In this document: positions 55,660 to 64,000 of the stretch, piece after piece
Position numbering within the stretch: the first letter of the stretch is position 1
Layout: each line of letters begins with the position of its first letter
Source: AP-15 sp963818695
GTDB lineage: Bacteria > Pseudomonadota > Alphaproteobacteria > ATCC43930 > CGMCC-115725
NCBI GenBank assembly: GCA_963818695.1
Contig: CAWFTG010000005.1
Location: forward strand, 496,001 to 560,000
Reading direction: 5' to 3'
DNA length: 64,000 bases
The notes under the pieces: model-generated
The model's database searches: none
Told to the model about the DNA's origin: nothing
Seen by the model: the letters and a program-made list of their open reading frames with translations, nothing else
Translations under genes and position numbers: made by a program

Positions 55660-58536
55660 TTACGCAAGCTTCTCTAATAGACTTTTCGCATCTTGTAGGT
55701 CCGACGTAGCAAAACCTTCGGCGAAGCGGCCGTATACCCTCGCCAGTAACTCGCGGGCTTCCGCGACGTGTTGCTGATCTCTCCACAACCGGGCGAGGCT
55801 CATGGCGGCACGCAGTGCCCAGGACAGGGCGCCCTGCCGGCAGGCCAAGTCGAGGGCTCGTTGGAAATGATCCTTGCTCGCAACGGCGGCACCTGGCGCG
55901 CCTTGCAACATGAGGAGCTCACCTTTGATGCGAAGTTGCTCGGCACTGTACCAATGTTCCTCGTCATGCTCGGATCGCGTAAGTGCTTCTTCCACGGTCA
56001 TCAGCCCCTGGGCGGCTTGTCCGGCCCGGCCAAAGCCCTCCGCCAGCCTCGTGAGCAACGCCTGGTTACGCTCAGTAAACCCAGTCTCGCGGAGTTCGTC
56101 TCGGGCAGTACGAAGAAGCCTTAGCCCGGTTGTGACATCTCCGCGCTGGATGAGTATTGTGCCCTGGAAGCCGCGCGCCAGAGCGTTCCACGTGTCCAGC
56201 CCACGCCTCGCCGAATGCTCGAGCAGCATCGCCGCGTTACTTTCGGCCGCGGTCAGATCGCCGACGAGCAGCGCAATGGGACATGCGGCGTCGGTGAGTG
56301 CAATACACAGCGAGAGCGAATGCTCGATGGCTCTAGCTTTCTCGACGCTGGTTTGTGCCGAGCGCAGGGCCTGCTCCGGGAACCCCTGAAGCCACAGGAT
56401 TCGCGCTAGGAAAACATGCGCGAGAACCCGTTGGTCGAATTGAAACCGGATGATATACGACCGATGATCAGGGGTGATATAGCGATTGAGCATATACTCG
56501 ATGTGACACCTCGCCTCTGCCTGCTCTCCCAGATAGTGCAGTGCGGTCCCTATCATCCGGTGTCCAATAAGAAAATCTGCAGGATCCGATTGTTTTGCCG
56601 CGCTCCCGAACCTTTCAGCAAAGGTCAACGCCGCCTTGTCCTCGCCGGCATTGAGGTGATAATTATAGAGGCCCCAAAGCGCCCGCAACTGAAACTCGGT
56701 GTCTTCGAGTCTCTCCGCAAACTCAAGGACTTTAGTCCAGGCCGCCCTGGTCTCGGTAACCGGGCTCTTTGTTTGCGCTAACGAAAGGCCAAGCGCCGCG
56801 CAAAGTTTCATCTCACGGCGCGCATCGGGGCTGGGTTCCGCTCTGATGAGGGAGATGGCGCGTTCGACGCGCTCGCGACACTCGTCCAACAGCGATAGTT
56901 GCATCCATAGCGGCACTGAAGCAGCAGTCAACTCTGCGCTCAGGGATGCATCTCCGCTTGGCGAAGAGGCCCAGTCTAGGGTCGCGCGCATATCGTCGAT
57001 GTGACGGCCATAAATCGCTAGCCATTCATTTGAGGTTCGGGTTTCTAATTCAGCTTCGGCCCGTTCAAAGACATCGCGATAATATTCAGCGTGACGCCTT
57101 CTGATCCGCTCCAGCTCGCCGCTCTTGGTTAGCCTCTCCAAAGCGTAGGCGCGCGTCGTATCGAGCAGGCGATAATAGGCGATGTAACCGCTGATGTCGG
57201 TCGCGAGGAGCGATTTCGCCGCCAGATTAGCGACCCCTTCGAAGACATCAGCGGTAACGATCGGCTCGTCACGGCAGACTGCGGCGGCCGCGTCCATAGT
57301 GAAATCGCCTTGAAACACGGCCAAGCGTTGCAGAATGACCTGCTCGGGTTCCGGCAGCAGATCGTGGCTCCAATCCAATGCCGCACGCAAGGTTTGGTGC
57401 CGCGGCAATGCAGTGCGCCGCCCCTTCGTCAACACGGCGAACCGATCGTCAAGCCGCGCGGCGAGGCCTTTGACGCCAAATGTATCGACGCGTGCCGCCG
57501 CCAGTTCGAGCGCCAACGGCACGCCATCGAGCCTGCGACAAATCTCCAGAACCGTTGGGACATCGGCCTTCGCGAGTGAAAAGCCATCCCCTCTCGCCAT
57601 GACCCGGTCAACGAATAATTGGACCGCCGAATACTCTAGTGCAACCTCTGGGGCGAGGTCGCCCGAAGCCGGTGGAACCTTCAGGGGAGGGAGGCGGTAC
57701 AGTCGCTCGCCCTCCGCCCGCAACGGTTCACGGCTGGTGGCCAGGATCTGAACCCGCGCTGTCCTCTTTAGGACCGCTTCGGCCAGCGCCGCCGCTGCGC
57801 GGATGACGTGCTCGCAGCTGTCGAGCACGATCAACATCTGCTTGTCCCGGAGCCAGGTGGTTAACCCCGATACCGGGTTGTCGCCTAACATGGAGATCCC
57901 CAACACGGCGCTGAGGGCGCTCGGCACCAGTTCGGAATCAGCGAGCGAGGCGAGCCCGACGAACCAGGCGCCATCCCTACAGGACGCAATCACGGTTTCA
58001 GCGACCGCTACCGCAAGCGTGGTCTTGCCGATCCCGCCGGGACCGACGATCGTTAAAAAACGATGCTGGGCCAGCTGCGCCGTCAGAGCCGTGATTGTGT
58101 CGTCGCGGCCGATAATGCGTGTCAGCGGCGAAGGCAAATTGCCGCCTTTAGCCGCTCCGTTCGAAGGGGGGATTGCCGGTTGCCGCTGCTCACGCGCCAC
58201 CGGCGCGACAAAGCTGTAGCCCCGGCCCGGGATGTTGGCAATGTATCGTGCTTCCGCGCGGCCGTCGCCGAGGACCCTCCGCAACGCGGCGATATGCACC
58301 CGGAGAGAACCCTCGTCGACCACTGTATCGGGCCAGACGCGGGCGATCAGCTGGTCCTTGAGGACGGTCTCGCCGGCGCTTTCAACAAGCGTGACGAGGA
58401 TATCCAAGGCTCGGCTACCGAGACGGAGCAGTTTCCCGTCCTCGAGCAGCACGCGCTGAGCAGGGATTAGGCGGAACGATCCGAAAGCGAAGGTTTCTTC
58501 ATCCACCGGGGAAGCGCCCTGCGGGGGTTTCCCCAA
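55660..58536 (-). CDS. Winged-helix/AAA ATPase/helical-repeat regulator, copy 2 (intact)
   Basis: About 958 residues from a TTG at 58536 that lines up with the start of copy 1; an in-frame TTG at 58674 would add 46 unlike residues. Order: winged helix DNA-binding domain (1-105), Walker A GPGGIGKTTLAVAVAE, Walker B LIVLDSCEHV, sensor LATSREPLRAEGERLYRLPPL, winged-helix-like linker (LPRHQTLRAALDWSHDLLPEPEQVILQRLAVF), then ~500 residues of helical repeats. No transmembrane helix, so a cytosolic STAND-type transcription factor. The two copies are 137 bases apart in the same direction, a tandem duplication. Confidence 0.88.
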   Translation of the reverse strand: MGKPPQGASPVDEETFAFGSFRLIPAQRVLLEDGKLLRLGSRALDILVTLVESAGETVLKDQLIARVWPDTVVDEGSLRVHIAALRRVLGDGRAEARYIANIPGRGYSFVAPVAREQRQPAIPPSNGAAKGGNLPSPLTRIIGRDDTITALTAQLAQHRFLTIVGPGGIGKTTLAVAVAETVIASCRDGAWFVGLASLADSELVPSALSAVLGISMLGDNPVSGLTTWLRDKQMLIVLDSCEHVIRAAAALAEAVLKRTARVQILATSREPLRAEGERLYRLPPLKVPPASGDLAPEVALEYSAVQLFVDRVMARGDGFSLAKADVPTVLEICRRLDGVPLALELAAARVDTFGVKGLAARLDDRFAVLTKGRRTALPRHQTLRAALDWSHDLLPEPEQVILQRLAVFQGDFTMDAAAAVCRDEPIVTADVFEGVANLAAKSLLATDISGYIAYYRLLDTTRAYALERLTKSGELERIRRRHAEYYRDVFERAEAELETRTSNEWLAIYGRHIDDMRATLDWASSPSGDASLSAELTAASVPLWMQLSLLDECRERVERAISLIRAEPSPDARREMKLCAALGLSLAQTKSPVTETRAAWTKVLEFAERLEDTEFQLRALWGLYNYHLNAGEDKAALTFAERFGSAAKQSDPADFLIGHRMIGTALHYLGEQAEARCHIEYMLNRYITPDHRSYIIRFQFDQRVLAHVFLARILWLQGFPEQALRSAQTSVEKARAIEHSLSLCIALTDAACPIALLVGDLTAAESNAAMLLEHSARRGLDTWNALARGFQGTILIQRGDVTTGLRLLRTARDELRETGFTERNQALLTRLAEGFGRAGQAAQGLMTVEEALTRSEHDEEHWYSAEQLRIKGELLMLQGAPGAAVASKDHFQRALDLACRQGALSWALRAAMSLARLWRDQQHVAEARELLARVYGRFAEGFATSDLQDAKSLLEKLA

Positions 58537-58845
58537 TTCATATAGCGCGCTGCGAATTTTTCGCAATCTGGCGGGGACGCACCCCGGCATTCCGCCGCGA
58601 ATTTCGGTGCGCGCAAATAGCTGCAAAGGCGGCTCTTGCACAAATTCACAACCATTAACGCGGCCGGCGCGCAAAGCCGAGCCAAATTGTCGGCCTAACT
58701 AAACGGGGTGCCGATGTGACAACGAAGACCGACGCCCGAGCTATTGCTTATCAGCGCTTGATGCGCCGGGGAAGCGGTCAACTCTGGGTTGATATGCAAC
58801 CAGGACTGAATTGGCTCAGTCGTAAGAGAGAGGAAAGGTGAAGAT

Positions 58846-59523
58846 ATGCTTTCTTTAGCGATCTCTAGTCAATCCATTGGTCAATCAATTGTTGCAAAGG
58901 TGCCATTTTGGAAGACTGTCGCTTTTGCCGCTGGGATTGGCCTCGGCATGATTTCTTACCCGGTGCATGCCGCGTCGTTGAGTGGCGGCGATACCGTGCA
59001 GGGTCTCTATGACGTGTTGCTCAGCACGATGAAGAACGGCCGGACACTTGGCCAGAGCGGTCGCTTTGCCCAACTGGAGCCGGTAATTCGGCGCAGTTTC
59101 GATATCGCCTCGATGGCTCGACTGGCAGTCGGCGCGGCCTGGGCCAGTCTCAACGAGACGCAACGTCAGCAGGTCATCGAAAGCTTGGGACGTTACATCT
59201 CCGCGATATATGCCGACCGCTTCGACAGCTATGCCGGCCAGAAGCTGGAGGTGATTGGCGAGCAGCCTGCCCCATCCGGGGCCATGGTACGCAGCCAAAT
59301 AGTCAAAGCTAACGGGGAAGCGGTTAAGGTCGACTATATGATGCGGCGCAGTGCCAACGGCTGGGTGATCTCCGACATTTATCTCGACGGCGCAATCAGC
59401 GAGGTGGCGACCCGCCGCTCCGAATTCGCCGCCATGCTGAGGAACGATGGCATCAACGGCCTGATCGCGGCGCTCGACCGCAAGGCCGATATCCTCGCCG
59501 CGACCACGGCAAGACTATTTTGA
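58846..59523 (+). CDS. MlaC/Ttg2D-family phospholipid-binding protein
   Basis: 225 residues. The first ~45 include a long hydrophobic signal (WKTVAFAAGIGLGMISYPVHA). The mature part matches the MlaC fold: FDIASMARLAVGAAWASLNETQRQQVIESLGRYISAIYADRFDSYAG and YMMRRSANGWVISDIYLDGAISEVATRRSEFAAMLR. MlaC shuttles phospholipid between membranes; no mlaDEFB genes are adjacent. AGGAAAGG precedes ATG 58846. Confidence 0.9.
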   Translation: MLSLAISSQSIGQSIVAKVPFWKTVAFAAGIGLGMISYPVHAASLSGGDTVQGLYDVLLSTMKNGRTLGQSGRFAQLEPVIRRSFDIASMARLAVGAAWASLNETQRQQVIESLGRYISAIYADRFDSYAGQKLEVIGEQPAPSGAMVRSQIVKANGEAVKVDYMMRRSANGWVISDIYLDGAISEVATRRSEFAAMLRNDGINGLIAALDRKADILAATTARLF

Positions 59524-59709
59524 AATCGCTGAAGTTAGCCGTCGGGCGTTCATCGGGTTGCGTGATGCCGAACCGTCTCCGCCCCGCGCGTGGACCAACT
59601 TAACCACTGCCGAGCCGATCATTCCCGATGTCAGAGGACGACCGTCGTGCCGGCGAATAGTGCCAGGCGAGAAATCTCGGTGAACAGAAAAAGGTCAACG
59701 GGTGCCCGG

Positions 59710-60642
59710 ATGGAAATGCAGGAAATCCGATATTTTCTTGCCATTAGCGAGACGCTTAACTTCACCAAGGCGGCGGAGGCATGCCACGTTACTCAGCCGG
59801 CCCTGACGCGCGCGATCCGAAAAATGGAGGATGAGCTCGGCGGTTTGCTGTTCTCTCGCGAGCCGAACAACACCCACCTGACCGATTTGGGCCGGCTGAT
59901 AGTACCCCATCTGACCGAAATCATGGCCCGCGCGGGCGAGGCAAAACGGACGGCGACGCGCTTCCGCATGCTAGAGGAAGCGAGTTTCGCACTGGGCATC
60001 ATGTGCACGATCGCACCCGTGCAGTTCGGCAGCTTTATGAACCGCTTCAGGGCAGACAATCCTGGGGTCGAGATCACCCTGTTGGAGGCCGTGCCGGACC
60101 AGCTCTGCGATCAATTGATGAGGGGCGAACTGGATGTCGCGTTGATGGCCCGCGCGGACGGCTTTCCGGCGCCTCTTCAGGCTTCGAAACTCTATTCAGA
60201 GCGGTTCGTGATTGCCTGCTCCACGGGCCACCGTTTTGCTACGGAGAACGAAATTCGCGTGGCCGAGCTTGACGGGGAAATCTATTTCTCCAGGATTAAC
60301 TGCGGGTATCATGATGTACTCGATGAGTTGTACCGGGAGCATGGCGCGAACCCGGTGAAATCGTATCAAAGCGAGCGTGAGGACTGGATCCTGACGATGG
60401 TCGCTGCCGGGATGGGCGTGTGCTTTCTGCCCGAATATACAGCCGCCTTCCCGGGTGTCGTCGGCCGTCCGGTCATCGAGCTTTCCGTCGAGCGCAATGT
60501 CTGCCTGGTCACTGTCGCCGGCCGTCGCTGGTCATCGCCGGTCGCGGCGTTCATGCAGGCTGTGCGGCGTCATCTCTGGCCGTCAGCGTCGGTCGCTCAC
60601 GGTCAGCGCGAAACTCATCAGAGACCTGCTGCCGCTGCTTAG
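59710..60642 (+). CDS. LysR family transcriptional regulator, paralogue 2
   Basis: 310 residues, same length as the copy at 50113 and closely similar throughout (MEMQEIRYFLAISETLNFTK; SEREDWILTMVAAGMGVCFL). ATG 59710 is chosen to match paralogue 1; an upstream frame to 59590 is not conserved. Most changes are in the effector domain, so the two may sense different ligands. The DNA after its stop is also shared with paralogue 1 but is interrupted by the insertion sequence. Confidence 0.9.
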   Translation: MEMQEIRYFLAISETLNFTKAAEACHVTQPALTRAIRKMEDELGGLLFSREPNNTHLTDLGRLIVPHLTEIMARAGEAKRTATRFRMLEEASFALGIMCTIAPVQFGSFMNRFRADNPGVEITLLEAVPDQLCDQLMRGELDVALMARADGFPAPLQASKLYSERFVIACSTGHRFATENEIRVAELDGEIYFSRINCGYHDVLDELYREHGANPVKSYQSEREDWILTMVAAGMGVCFLPEYTAAFPGVVGRPVIELSVERNVCLVTVAGRRWSSPVAAFMQAVRRHLWPSASVAHGQRETHQRPAAAA

Positions 60643-60654
60643 CCGCTGGGATAG

Positions 60655-60671
60655 CACGCGCTATGTCGGAA
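60655..60671. repeat. Left target-site duplication of the insertion sequence
   Basis: CACGCGCTATGTCGGAA, repeated exactly at 62056-62072 immediately after the right end. A 17-base duplication is long for most insertion sequences but the IS1202 family is known for long ones. Confidence 0.75.
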
Positions 60672-60672
60672 A

Positions 60673-62055
60673 TGTCGCTAGCACGTAAAGATGTCCGGTT
60701 TTCGTAGCACATTATATGTCCGCTTCTGTTGTTGATGGCCCTGTGGGGTTGTGGGTAACGCAGCGCGTTATCCACAAATCCACAGGGCTTGCCGCCGAGC
60801 GGGCTTAAGCGGCCGATCGGGTTGGGTTCTCCTCTGCGATGAGAGTACCGTCCGCCGTGTAGCCGGCGAGCCGTCGAGGACCGTGAAACACTGCCATCGT
60901 GCCGTCGGGATATTCGTGTAGCTGGACGGTGACCTTGACGAAGTGATGGCGGTGCCGCTGCTCGGGGATTTGCAAGATCCGCCCGTCGTAGCGCACGCAA
61001 TTGTCGCGCCCGACCACCCGTTCGTGCTTGATGCACAGGATGTCCCGCAAGCCGGCGGCGAACGGCACGAAGGCGCTGCCTTCCTCAGCCGAAGCGACGG
61101 CAAAGCGGGCGTTGTGCGCGGGCAGGTAGGTCTCCGCCAGGAAGCGGTTCGCCGCCGCGACCGTGGTGATGCCGTGGAGGCGCAGCAATCGCGGCAGGCG
61201 CTGCTGCAAGGTCCCGAACACCCGCTCCATGCGGCCGCGGGCTTCCGGACTGTAGGACGGGATATGCTCGATGCTGAGCTCGGCCAAGGCCCGCCCGACC
61301 TGGGTCGGCTGCTGCTTGTCGACCGCGCCGCCCGCCTTGAGGGTGGTGAAGTAGTGACTGCCGCGGTCGGTGTAGAGCGAGCAGAACAGCCCGTGATGCC
61401 TGATCACCTCCTCCGCCCGCGAAAGCTCGAGGCGGTGCCCTCCTCCTCGACCAGGAAGATCGAGGAGATCGCGCTTGTCGCATCATCGAGCGTGACGATC
61501 AGATCGAGCGGCGCCTGGCCCGCCAGCCACTGGTGCGTCGAGCCGTCTTGGAACAGCATCATGCCGGGCAGCGGCCGGCGCGGCCGTTTCTTGCGGTGCG
61601 CCGAGCGGTGCGCTGCGATCGCCACCAGTCCGCGGCTCTGCAGCACCGTCTTAGTCCAGGTGTAGCCCAGCGAAAACCCGTGCTCGGCCTGCAGCGCTTC
61701 GTGGAAATGCTTGACTGTGAAGTCCCAATACCGCGTCCGATATTGCTCGACCACAAACTCGATCCGATCCACCGGTGCGCGACGCCCCGAGGCGCGCCCA
61801 CGCCGCCGATCGATCAGACCCTCCGCCCCCACCGCTTCGTAGCGTTCGCGCAGCCGGCGGAAATGCCGCTCGCTGATCCCCAGCAGCTCAGCCGCCTCGA
61901 CACAGCTCAACCGCCCGCCCCTGTACCGCTCCAACCCCTCCACATACCGTGCCATCCGTACCTCGGGCTGCATCCCGATCCCCCGGTTTGGAACCCCTCC
62001 AAAAACCGGACAGATCGTCTGCCACCAAACCCGGACACTTCATCTGCTACGGACA
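60673..62055. mobile_element. Insertion sequence of IS1202/ISNCY type
   Basis: About 1.38 kb. Terminal inverted repeats: left begins TGTCGCTAGCACGTAAAGATGTCCGG, to be compared in two parts, and the right end reversed begins TGTCCGTAGCAGATGAAG then TGTCCGGG. It is flanked by 17-base direct repeats and carries one minus-strand transposase (broken). It sits in the duplicated DNA downstream of LysR paralogue 2; removing it restores the sequence found after paralogue 1. Confidence 0.82.
60805..61973 (-). pseudogene. ISNCY/IS1202 family DDE transposase, frameshifted
   Basis: N-terminal HTH (VEAAELLGISERHFRRLRER; LIDRRRGRASGRRAP) and the first half of the DDE integrase core (GMMLFQDGSTHQWLAG; LIVTLDDATSAISSIFLVEEEGTASS) are in one frame; the rest, from GLFCSLYTDRGSHYF through IPSYSPEARGRMERVFGTLQQRLP to the C-terminus, is in another. 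The switch is near 61420, where one base is missing (or two are extra). The catalytic Asp in QDGS, Asp in YTDRGSHYF and Glu in SPEARGRMER are all there, so a single repair would give a normal ~390-residue enzyme. Confidence 0.85.
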
Positions 62056-62072
62056 CACGCGCTATGTCGGAA
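62056..62072. repeat. Right target-site duplication of the insertion sequence
   Basis: Exact copy of 60655-60671. The following ~80 bases (62073-62150) continue the LysR-linked repeat seen after 51045. The rest up to 62354 holds no gene that I can support. Confidence 0.75.
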
Positions 62073-62354
62073 GCTTATCGGCCCGATGCCCTAGCGGCAT
62101 TTAAATAACGGCTGCCTACTCCATAGATTTGCGCTGTTGGCACGATGCTAGCGCTCCTCACCGAGTGCGGTGCTCTGGCTACTAAGGTCGACGTCTTCAG
62201 CCACCGCCCGGAGCGAGCAGCGGTTCAAACTCGAGAGCCTTGCGGCATCGGGCGGTGACTGAGTCCCGCCCTCGGGACGAGGTCAGACGTCCTGCCTCGG
62301 AGCAAGCATGGGGCGGGAGAGCGCTTCTGTAGAAGATAACGTTGAGAGGAAGCC

Positions 62355-62978
62355 ATGTATTATAGAATTCCGGCAATCTCACTCGGATTTGCCGCCTCTA
62401 CCGTCCTTGCGGTAGTGGCATTTGCGCAAGCTACGCCGTCAGCCGAAAATGCAAACCCACCTGACAAGCCACGAGAACTGCCCGAGTACACCGCATCCGG
62501 CGAGTTGGTTCTTCCCAAAGACTACCGTAATTGGATCTATGTCGGCTCTCCGTTGACCCCCAATGCGCTTAACGACGGACATGCGGGCTTCCCCGAATAT
62601 CACAACGTCTATATCGAGCCGGGATCATACGCGATCTATAAAAAGACCGGCGTATTCCCAGAGCAGACCATGTTCTACAAGGAACTGCAGCTCACTCTCC
62701 AACCCAAAGAAAATCCGGATGGTTCGCGGACAGAGCCTTCGGGACGGGGCTATTTCCCCGGTGCTCTCGCCGGCGCCGAGGTGAGCGTCAAGGATTCGAA
62801 GCGCTTTGCCGCCAGTGCAGGCTGGGGGTACTTCGAATTCGGTCATTCCGAGCCGAAGCTTGCGTCTACCGCTGTGAGAGCAAAAGGGGAATGCGCGTAT
62901 TGTCATATTGCCAGTGCCAAACGGGACCTAGTTTGGACACAGTTCTACCGTATATTAGACGAGGTTCCCACTCACTAA
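62355..62978 (+). CDS. Cytochrome P460-family haem protein
   Basis: 207 residues with a signal peptide (to about FAQ, residue 25). P460 features: LPKDYRNWIYVGSPLTPNAL, FPEYHNVYIEPGSYAIYKKTG, FPEQTMFYKELQL and the haem c motif Cys180-Ala-Tyr-Cys183-His184 near the C-terminus. These periplasmic mono-haem proteins oxidise hydroxylamine or detoxify nitric oxide. GAGAGGAAG lies before ATG 62355. No partner cytochrome in the window. Confidence 0.88.
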   Translation: MYYRIPAISLGFAASTVLAVVAFAQATPSAENANPPDKPRELPEYTASGELVLPKDYRNWIYVGSPLTPNALNDGHAGFPEYHNVYIEPGSYAIYKKTGVFPEQTMFYKELQLTLQPKENPDGSRTEPSGRGYFPGALAGAEVSVKDSKRFAASAGWGYFEFGHSEPKLASTAVRAKGECAYCHIASAKRDLVWTQFYRILDEVPTH

Positions 62979-63059
62979 CAGCCCATTGAAATCGGCCGTG
63001 GTTTTATTCCTCTGACCTTCTGACGAAGAGGCTGGTGGTGGATAGCTCATGGACGGCAG

Positions 63060-63390
63060 CGGGAACGGCAGCCAGACATACTGGTTTCTTGAGCGAAGGT
63101 GCCGCGCTCCCTCGGTCACGCCTTCTGCGACAAGTTGTCTTCCGGGCCGATCGCATCCGACTTCGACGGATTCCTGATAAGGGCAGTGTGCGCCGAATAC
63201 TCGCCAGAGATAGTTACCTCTTAAGGATCAACTGCGGTATCATGATCTACTCGGCGAGATCTTCCGGGAGCATTGCACGACTTCGAGAAATCCTATCAAA
63301 GCGAGCTCAAGGACGGTGGGCTGGCGGAATAGGAGCCTGTTTCTGTCCGAGTATACCTAACCAGAGATCCCACTGCCGCCGCTTAATAGC
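63060..63390 (+). pseudogene. Decayed third copy of the LysR regulator
   Basis: Pieces align with the effector domain of the two intact paralogues: SYLLRINC matches SYLSRINC; in a shifted frame YHDLLGEIFREHC matches YHDVLDELYREHG; TATCAAAGCGAG recurs; and CTGCCGCCGCTTAA matches the end of paralogue 1. Many indels and deletions; no usable frame. The flank CTATGTCGGGAGTTTAT also matches the repeat following the other copies. Confidence 0.7.
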
Positions 63391-63531
63391 CCACACCGCA
63401 GGGGCTATGTCGGGAGTTTATGGGCGCGATGACATAGCGGGGTCGTGCTACGGAGGGTGGTGCGGGAGCTGAGGGGTAAGTGGCCCGTCGCAGCAATCCC
63501 ACGAAATGGCATAGGACAGGACACCTCTACA

Positions 63532-63741
63532 ATGTACGCGAAGAAAAGAACGATTGCCGACACGCCGTATGAAGAAGCGCTGAATGAACTGCGCGCTGCG
63601 GTGCCGGGTCTACAGGGCATTGCCGACCGCGCCTACGCGGTGGCGGCCAAGACCGCCGAAGCAGGGCCGCGCCGCGGGATCGAGCGCGTCGGCATCCGTG
63701 CGGCAGATCTGATCGCCGCGATTTCAGGGCTTTCCCGGTAA
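63532..63741 (+). CDS. Small hypothetical protein
   Basis: 69 residues from ATG 63532: MYAKKRTIADTPYEEALNEL then two Ala-rich helices (GLQGIADRAYAVAAKTAEAG; GIRAADLIAAISGLSR). Soluble, no motif recognised. 68 bases before the MlaC-like gene on the same strand, so possibly co-transcribed. Longer starts back to 63445 run through repeat DNA. Confidence 0.45.
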   Translation: MYAKKRTIADTPYEEALNELRAAVPGLQGIADRAYAVAAKTAEAGPRRGIERVGIRAADLIAAISGLSR

Positions 63742-63809
63742 CCACTGGCCGTGCCGTCGTCGGATGGCGGCGCCGGCGCGACCGCACGAGACTGATTTAA
63801 GGTGTACCC

Positions 63810-64000
63810 ATGTTGCGACGCACAGTTCTGGCCACCGGCGTGAGACTGATTGTCGGAGCTTCCGCACCTGCGCTTCCCGCAGTGGCTGCCGCGGATCCGG
63901 CAACCTTTATCGATAATCTCAGCACGCAGCTCCAGGTGTTGGTCAGAAATGCGTCCCCGGAACAGAGACTGGCCGGATTTCGCGAACTGTTTCGCGAGGA
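63810..64000 (+). CDS. MlaC-like secreted protein, cut by the window end
   Basis: The first 63 residues are present: a Tat/Sec-like signal (MLRRTVLATGVRLIVGASAP, cleavage after AVAA) followed by DPATFIDNLSTQLQVLVRN and QRLAGFRELFRE, the start of the MlaC/Ttg2D fold. It differs from the MlaC at 58846 and is a separate family member. The gene continues beyond the window. Confidence 0.7.
   Translation, partial: MLRRTVLATGVRLIVGASAPALPAVAAADPATFIDNLSTQLQVLVRNASPEQRLAGFRELFRE

Overview
This is a GC-rich window from a bacterial chromosome, most likely an alphaproteobacterium (Rhizobiales or Rhodospirillales type). Pointers are the fused transaldolase/glucose-6-phosphate isomerase, the guaB - RNA methyltransferase - guaA order, the phasin, the single-protein baeRF gene and the double-palindrome repeats with GCGAAAGC cores. 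Species cannot be fixed from the sequence alone.

Layout. 0-10.4 kb: a cut-off CBS/CorC transporter-associated gene and an RskA-like protein, then a tight sugar-phosphate operon (tkt, tal-pgi, zwf, rpe, pgl, rpiA) closed by a strong hairpin terminator. 10.4-24.5 kb: housekeeping and scattered metabolic genes on both strands (folD, a threonine-synthase-like enzyme, baeRF, acetyltransferases, a YVTN beta-propeller, a Rieske dioxygenase alpha/beta pair with a small monooxygenase, pyrE, S1/P1 nuclease, a lone betaine-type permease, a MetX-fold hydrolase and a phasin). 25.1-32.7 kb: ten co-directional minus-strand genes with an envelope theme: OmpA-like, DUF1254, a lipoprotein, a Tyr/Pro-tailed secreted protein, a formylglycine-generating enzyme, two small/inner-membrane proteins, DUF202, an arylsulfatase and an outer-membrane barrel. 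32.8-36.4 kb: pqiB-pqiC-pqiA. 36.6-43.1 kb: trmL-hemF on the minus strand and guaB - rsmB-like - guaA on the plus strand.

43.1-49.4 kb is an integration hot spot. The last 16-18 bases of guaA are repeated at 46.2 and 47.3 kb, the latter two inside related ~240-base repeats, so two small cargo segments (LysR/DoxX/NmrA, and an ICMT-like methyltransferase) look like tandem insertions ahead of a tyrosine integrase and an AlpA-type regulator. A 3' fragment of tRNA-Gly marks a second attachment site at 49.4 kb. 49.4-64 kb is accessory and repeat-rich: three copies (one decayed) of one LysR regulator, two tandem copies of a very large winged-helix/ATPase/helical-repeat regulator, an isochorismatase-family hydrolase, an IS1202/ISNCY-type insertion sequence with 17-base flanking repeats, cytochrome P460 and two MlaC-like proteins (one cut by the window end).

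A striking feature is the number of disrupted reading frames: a GNAT gene, the OmpA-like gene, the DUF1254 gene, guaB, the rsmB-like gene, one large ATPase and the transposase each carry one or two single-base shifts, and the integrase has an in-frame stop near its start. Because guaB is among them, at least some may be sequencing or assembly indels; the reads should be checked before any gene is called dead.
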